From contig CAZLRZ010000005.1 of NCBI GenBank assembly GCA_964562165.1, positions 1 to 35,884 of the forward strand: a DNA stretch of 35,884 bases, read 5' to 3'. Origin of the DNA: JAKQLP01 sp964562165. Lineage in GTDB: Bacteria > Patescibacteriota > Dojkabacteria > B142 > OLB20. Below are positions 31,958 to 35,884 of the stretch, piece after piece (the stretch's first letter is position 1; each line of letters starts with the position of its first letter). A program made the translations under genes and the position numbers. A model generated the notes under the pieces. It was not told the DNA's origin. It made no database searches and saw only the letters and a program-made list of their open reading frames with translations.

Positions 31958-32430
31958 AAGAGAAATTAATAAAAATTCGTGAAAAGGTTTTAAAAAGTGA
32001 TAATCCAATATTAAAAATTAACTTGGTTAATAAATTGCTAAGTATGACCCTTACAGCTAGTTTTATTAGATATTTAATAATTGGATTTTCAACCTTTTTT
32101 TTCCAAATTGCTCTACTCTATTTTATCAATTCTACATTAGGCGTTGAGAAGGTAAGAGCGAACATCTTTTCCACATTAATTTGCATGGTATACAACTTTT
32201 TAATGTCCAATTTTTGGACTTTTAAAGCGGGTACAAAATCAAGTGGTAAAAAACTTGGAAAATATCTTGGTTTAGCAGCTTTCAACTATATTTTTGACAC
32301 GGTATTTGCTTTCCCATTTTTATCCATTACAATAGGCATCAATCAGTATTTAGTCAAAGTTATCATTACAGCCATAGTTATCTGCTGGAACTTCATCCTC
32401 TATAAACTTTGGGTCTTCAAGCAAGACTAA
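31954..32430 (+). CDS. GtrA-family membrane protein
   Basis: The 158-aa product has four membrane helices starting with FIRYLIIGFSTFFFQIALLY and containing NFLMSNFWTF and FILYKLWVF, hallmarks of GtrA. These proteins are thought to flip or support flipping of polyprenyl-phosphate sugars made by a GT2 partner, here the gene at 30186. The product has a polar N-terminal extension of about 35 residues before the first helix. Its stop overlaps the convergent beta-propeller gene by 4 bp. Confidence 0.88.
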   Translation: MKEKLIKIREKVLKSDNPILKINLVNKLLSMTLTASFIRYLIIGFSTFFFQIALLYFINSTLGVEKVRANIFSTLICMVYNFLMSNFWTFKAGTKSSGKKLGKYLGLAAFNYIFDTVFAFPFLSITIGINQYLVKVIITAIVICWNFILYKLWVFKQD

Positions 32431-34436
32431 TCAACCCAACCTGATCCTTGATAGAAGGATACATTGGAGCTAACTTTTTGAATTACCTTTGGATAATTAA
32501 TATCAACAATCATCAATTGATTATCTTCAATATAGGTAACCAAATTATTAGTGACTTGCATAATGCCTTCGATTTTACCCGATTCTGTTAATTGGAGTTC
32601 GTTTGCTCCAGTACTATCTTTTACATAGATATTCATTTTAGAATCACGAACATCAAAGAATATTACTTTCTTTGAATCAGGAGTAAAAAAGGCGTCCCTT
32701 TCAATATTACTATTGTTAGTAATTTTTAAGACTTTGTTCTCGTTTATAAAAATCCTATAGAGATTAACATTGACGTCTTCGTGACTTGAAGTCAAAGCCA
32801 GGATTGAGTTCGAGTCACTACTAAATTCCAATAATGTTGGGTAATAATAAGGTGGAGCTTCATATAAATTCCTCTTTTCGCCATTTGTTGGGTTAATATG
32901 AATTATTCTCGAAACTGGCGAACCCAAAGTATAATCATTATATATAGCAACAATTGATTTCCCATTAGGCGAAATCACAATGCTCGCGAAATAGCCATCG
33001 TTATCTGGTAATGTAAAAACTTTGGACATTTCTGTACCGTTAATATTGCCGAAGTAAAGGTCTTGGACAGAACCGCTTCCGTCATTGGAATATCTAGTGT
33101 AAGCTCTTTTTCCTCCGTTATAGTCATAATAACCAATGCTACCATTATCTTCGTATTTGGTTTGTGTAATCTTTGACAAACCTGATCCATCTAGATTTAC
33201 TTTGTAAACTACAGGAATCAATTCATTATATGCACCATGAAAGCCATCTCTAGTTGATAAAAAGAATATTGATTTACCATCAGTAGAAAGTTTAGGTGCA
33301 AAGTTACTCCCTTTATTATCACTGACCATTTTTTCGTTACTGCCATCATAATCAGAAGTGTAGATATTGTAATTACCTGACCTGTTTGATGTGTAGAAAG
33401 TTTTCCCCATTCTGACCATTCTAATTGAGTTTAGATCAATTAACTTAGTGTTATCGCTAAGCGTAATCGATTCCTCAATAGTTTTATATCCATCTTTTGT
33501 AATTTTATAGTCATATTTAGAAGCTATAGGTAAATCAGCAAAGATGGCATTCCCTTCTGGGTCTGTATTAACTGTTTTTTCCCCAATTAATATAGCAACC
33601 GTATTTATTGGCTGATTACTGATCCAATCTTTAACATTAAAAGAAACGTCTCTGGATTCAACTAAGACGATTTCACCAAAATCCCTTAAACCTTCTTTAA
33701 GTTCAAAGGCAAGGTCAAAATCTTGATAGAAAGGAGAAACCAACTTTAATCTATAGGTCCCGATCATTTTATCTTTAATAACGAAGGCATTCTCGGAATC
33801 TAATGCTACTTCGGCATCATCAAGGAATAACTTAAGATCTGTAGGGTTGAGTTCTGTTTCAGTTTTTAAAAAGCCTCTGATTTCGCCGAAGCCAAAAGGT
33901 TGCATTTCTCTATTTACTTCGTTTTTTCCTCTTTGAATATCAATCGTTTCGATGAATTTGTAATATCTATCCTTTGTTGCAGTAATGTCGTACTTTCCAT
34001 ACTTTAAGCCTTCAATCGAATAAAGGCCTTGGTTATCGGTAAAAACGCATTTCGTTTGAATACAGATTTGCACACTTTCGAGTGGTCTGGAAGAAAAATC
34101 CATAAACTTCCCGAATACTGTAGATGGAAAAATAAAGGAATCTAATTTAAAAATAACACCCAATATTCCCAAAAACAATATCCCAAGGACTATCCCTCCA
34201 AAGGCAATTGCCAACTTGATTACTTTTTTCCTTTTTACTTCGCTTGAGTTTTTTTCAAAATCTTTTAAGAACTTTTTTTCAGGAGTTTCGATATCATTTA
34301 TAGGAGTTTTAGTATCCATATGTTCAGTGACCTTAGGTTCGGTAGCTTCTTCAGGTTTAACTTCGCCTTTAAATTCTACTTTTCCCTCTAATTTTGAGTC
34401 AGCAGAATTGATTGATTTTTCTTTATCGGATTCCAT
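32427..34436 (-). CDS. Membrane-anchored surface protein: carboxypeptidase-regulatory-like domains and TolB-like beta-propeller
   Basis: The 669-aa product has an acidic/Lys-rich cytoplasmic region (1-72), one membrane helix (74-97), then extracytoplasmic domains. Residues about 107-178 (FGKFMDFSSRPLESVQIC, DNQGLYSIEGLKYGKY) are a carboxypeptidase-regulatory-like beta-sandwich. Two more related repeats follow (about 180-255 and 258-340). From about 345 the sequence is a TolB/WD40-like propeller with blades such as KTFYTSNRSGNYNIYTSDYDG and FAPKLSTDGKSIFFLSTRDG-type repeats. It is likely a binding or scaffold protein at the wall. It follows the LCP gene by 28 bp on the same strand and probably shares its transcript. 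Confidence 0.82.
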   Translation of the reverse strand: MESDKEKSINSADSKLEGKVEFKGEVKPEEATEPKVTEHMDTKTPINDIETPEKKFLKDFEKNSSEVKRKKVIKLAIAFGGIVLGILFLGILGVIFKLDSFIFPSTVFGKFMDFSSRPLESVQICIQTKCVFTDNQGLYSIEGLKYGKYDITATKDRYYKFIETIDIQRGKNEVNREMQPFGFGEIRGFLKTETELNPTDLKLFLDDAEVALDSENAFVIKDKMIGTYRLKLVSPFYQDFDLAFELKEGLRDFGEIVLVESRDVSFNVKDWISNQPINTVAILIGEKTVNTDPEGNAIFADLPIASKYDYKITKDGYKTIEESITLSDNTKLIDLNSIRMVRMGKTFYTSNRSGNYNIYTSDYDGSNEKMVSDNKGSNFAPKLSTDGKSIFFLSTRDGFHGAYNELIPVVYKVNLDGSGLSKITQTKYEDNGSIGYYDYNGGKRAYTRYSNDGSGSVQDLYFGNINGTEMSKVFTLPDNDGYFASIVISPNGKSIVAIYNDYTLGSPVSRIIHINPTNGEKRNLYEAPPYYYPTLLEFSSDSNSILALTSSHEDVNVNLYRIFINENKVLKITNNSNIERDAFFTPDSKKVIFFDVRDSKMNIYVKDSTGANELQLTESGKIEGIMQVTNNLVTYIEDNQLMIVDINYPKVIQKVSSNVSFYQGSGWVD

Positions 34437-34464
34437 TGATGTAAGTTATTAATTAATTAAAATA

Positions 34465-35807
34465 TTAGTCGGGTTCGGTGTACTTGAGCTCTTCTACGAT
34501 TTTCTCTTTGACTCTGCAAAATTCATCACCGGGGCATTCCTTCCAGTGAGTTGCCACCATATAGTATGGACCGGGTCTACCGTGTGGTTGCTTGTTTAAA
34601 AAGGCTTCGTGTCCACCAAATTCAGGATCAAGAACAATATGTTTAATACTATTTGTATCAACTTCGGNNNNNNNNNNNNNNNNNNNNNNNNNNNNNNNNN
34701 NNNNNNNNNNNNNNNNNNNNNNNNNNNNNNNNNNNNNNNNNNNNNNNNNNNNNNNNNNNNNNNNNNNCCACCAAATTCAGGATCAAGAACAATATGTTTA
34801 ATACTATTTGTATCAACTTCGGAGATAATTTTAATAGCTGATAATAGTTCATTGACGCTTTGGGGCTCTGAAAAAACAACATTCTTTTTAAACATTTCCA
34901 TAATTTCATTGATTTTTGAGGGGTTTAAAAACGTATCAGTTGACAGTAGCCTTTCTAGGACAGCCTTCACGACTAACTGCTGCCGTTTTGCCCTATCGAA
35001 ATCGCTTGAATATTGCCTGGTTCTTGAAAACTGAAGTGCCCTGTAGGGACTTAAAAAGATCTTACCTTCTGGGAAATGAACATTTTCCCAGCCACGACCT
35101 TCGATTGGATAAATATCATATAGATCCTTTGGATTATTAACATAGATACCAATTTCGCCTTTATCATTTTTTTCGCCTACTAATTTTATAATATCTTCAA
35201 AAGCGCCAAGAGTCACCATAATATGGTATTGGCTTTTGATGCCGGTAACATATTCAACTGTATCTTTTAATACCTGAAGACCTTTACCTTCGCATTTGGA
35301 ATTCTGACCTTTTTGAAAAACCTGATTGATTGCTCCACTATATTTTAAACATTCTTTTCTAACATCTATTCCTAAGTCTCGCGGGATTGAAATTAAAGTA
35401 ATATTGCCGGTTGTATGATCGTATACAGCCTGCATTATGGTGTCGGTATTTCTGGATGCTAAATTACCGGAATCCGTTTTTATAGCGTTTAAATATTCTT
35501 CAGTTTGATTTTCCTTGCCACGAGTGTCTATTCCAACAATTAAAATAGCTGTAAGGTTATTGTTATCTTGTATTTCAGTTTTTGGTTTAAGGATAAATTC
35601 CGCTAAACCTAATATGTTTTGATTCCCCTGGTCTGAATTCACATTGTTATACTGGGAATTATGATTGCTGGGCTTAATTATTTTAGGGAGATCGTTAATC
35701 AAAAAAAGGATAAAGAAGACGAACAAAAAATATAAGCCTAGAAAGACGCGAAAATCTATTTTCTCTTTGGGATCTTTAATTTTTTTAATTAAGGCAGATA
35801 AAAACAT
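34465..35807 (-). CDS. LCP (LytR-CpsA-Psr) family wall-glycan transferase, split by an artefactual gap
   Basis: LCP enzymes move glycans from undecaprenyl carriers onto peptidoglycan or proteins outside the cell. The product has a short basic N-terminus, one membrane helix (about 25-42) and the LCP domain: ILIVGIDTRG, the Asp in RNTDTIM, the Arg in ISIPRDLG, and FSRTRQYSSDFDRAKRQQ. The naive reading runs through 100 Ns into a wrong frame. Removing the Ns and one of the two flanking 55-nt copies (155 nt) restores one frame of 396 codons to a TAA at 34465-34467. The true C-terminus then continues from DPEFGG into HEAFLNKQPHGRPG and ends ELKYTEPD. Confidence 0.93.
34613..34822. other. Artefactual gap: 100 N flanked by identical 55-nt copies
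   Basis: Bases 34613-34667 and 34768-34822 are identical over 55 nt around 34668-34767 (N). The copy length equals that at the tRNA-Lys gap, pointing to a k-mer overlap between contigs that was not collapsed. Collapsing restores the LCP reading frame exactly. Confidence 0.92.
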
Positions 35808-35818
35808 TGCAAACTATA

Positions 35819-35884
35819 TTATTTGTTCTTTTTGAGTGAGTTAACTTCTTCTTTTAATTTTAAATTCTGTTCTAAAAGATATGT
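35819..35884 (-). CDS. 3' end of a coiled-coil protein gene (partial)
   Basis: On the minus strand the frame from the window edge reads TYLLEQNLKLKEEVNSLKK then NK and a TAA at 35819-35821. The heptad spacing of Leu/Val with Glu/Lys between them is that of a coiled coil. It ends 11 bp before the LCP gene on the same strand, so the two are probably in one operon. The rest lies outside the window. Confidence 0.7.
   Translation of the reverse strand, partial: TYLLEQNLKLKEEVNSLKKNK

Noticed and set aside
34596..34667. LCP C-terminus obtained by translating through the Ns
   Set aside because: The downstream frame (LIQIVLNILFLILNLV) is the duplicated 55 nt read in the wrong frame; collapsing the duplicate gives a continuous ORF ending at 34465.
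34592..35034. Plus-strand ORFs spanning the third gap
   Set aside because: They are antisense to the LCP gene and contain N stretches; no coding character.
1..35884. Recoded UGA (as in Gracilibacteria/Absconditabacteria)
   Set aside because: Several genes end at TGA within ATGA overlaps with a following in-frame gene, and no conserved domain contains an internal TGA.
1..35884. CRISPR arrays, insertion sequences, rRNA genes, riboswitches
   Set aside because: No regularly spaced repeats, transposase motifs, rRNA-like stretches or long structured leaders were seen on either strand.

Overview
This is an AT-rich, gene-dense chromosomal stretch that most resembles a Patescibacteria (CPR) genome, perhaps from the Microgenomates/Dojkabacteria part of the group. 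That placement is inferred from gene content and style: tightly packed genes, a conjugation-like type IV secretion cluster without relaxase or coupling protein, an STT3-type oligosaccharyltransferase, a CarS-like CDP-lipid synthase, a trigger factor without PPIase domain, and genes with no recognisable Shine-Dalgarno sequence. UGA acts as a stop (for example in the ATGA overlaps at 4248, 11782, 30869 and 31954), so this is not a UGA-glycine lineage.

Layout. 1-1768: promoter and CTP synthase. 1758-7389 (minus): a type IV secretion-like operon reading pilin, VirB6-like channel, PrgI/VirB3-like protein, a VirB4 ATPase split over two overlapping genes, and an M23 peptidoglycan hydrolase; a 37-aa membrane ORF precedes the pilin. 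7507-10464 (minus): ABC exporter and a membrane-anchored extracytoplasmic protein. 10531-11122 (minus): tRNA-Asn with terminator and a CDP-alcohol phosphatidyltransferase interrupted by a gap. 11126-14597 (plus): a tight operon of PHP phosphoesterase, divergent kinase-fold protein, CarS-like enzyme and MurF. 14587-16666 (minus): DgkA and two possible HAD-fold proteins. 16762-18730 (plus): membrane protein, WecA/MraY-type transferase, tRNA-Lys. 18773-22116 (plus): isochorismatase-like hydrolase, EamA transporter, two paralogous cysteine-rich small proteins, thioredoxin reductase. 22130-22741 (minus): superoxide dismutase. 22898-27133 (plus): tmk, dus, a small acidic protein, trigger factor, recF. 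27119-29822 (minus): zinc-ribbon protein, IscU/SufU scaffold, STT3. 29893-32430 (plus): [3Fe-4S]-type ferredoxin, two glycosyltransferases, GtrA. 32427-35884 (minus): membrane-anchored beta-propeller protein, LCP-family transferase, and the end of a coiled-coil gene.

Much of the window concerns the cell envelope: undecaprenyl-lipid handling (DgkA, WecA-like, LCP), peptidoglycan (MurF, M23), phospholipid synthesis (CarS-like, CDP-alcohol transferase), protein glycosylation (STT3, polyprenyl-phosphate sugar synthase, GtrA, GT4) and secretion. A second group covers redox and Fe-S functions (TrxR, SOD, ferredoxin, IscU/SufU).

Two of the three 100-N gaps are assembly artefacts. The gaps at 18576 and 34668 are each flanked by an identical 55-nt sequence. 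Removing one copy plus the Ns leaves a single tRNA-Lys and restores an intact 395-aa LCP protein ending at 34465. The gap at 10705 has no such repeat and appears real.
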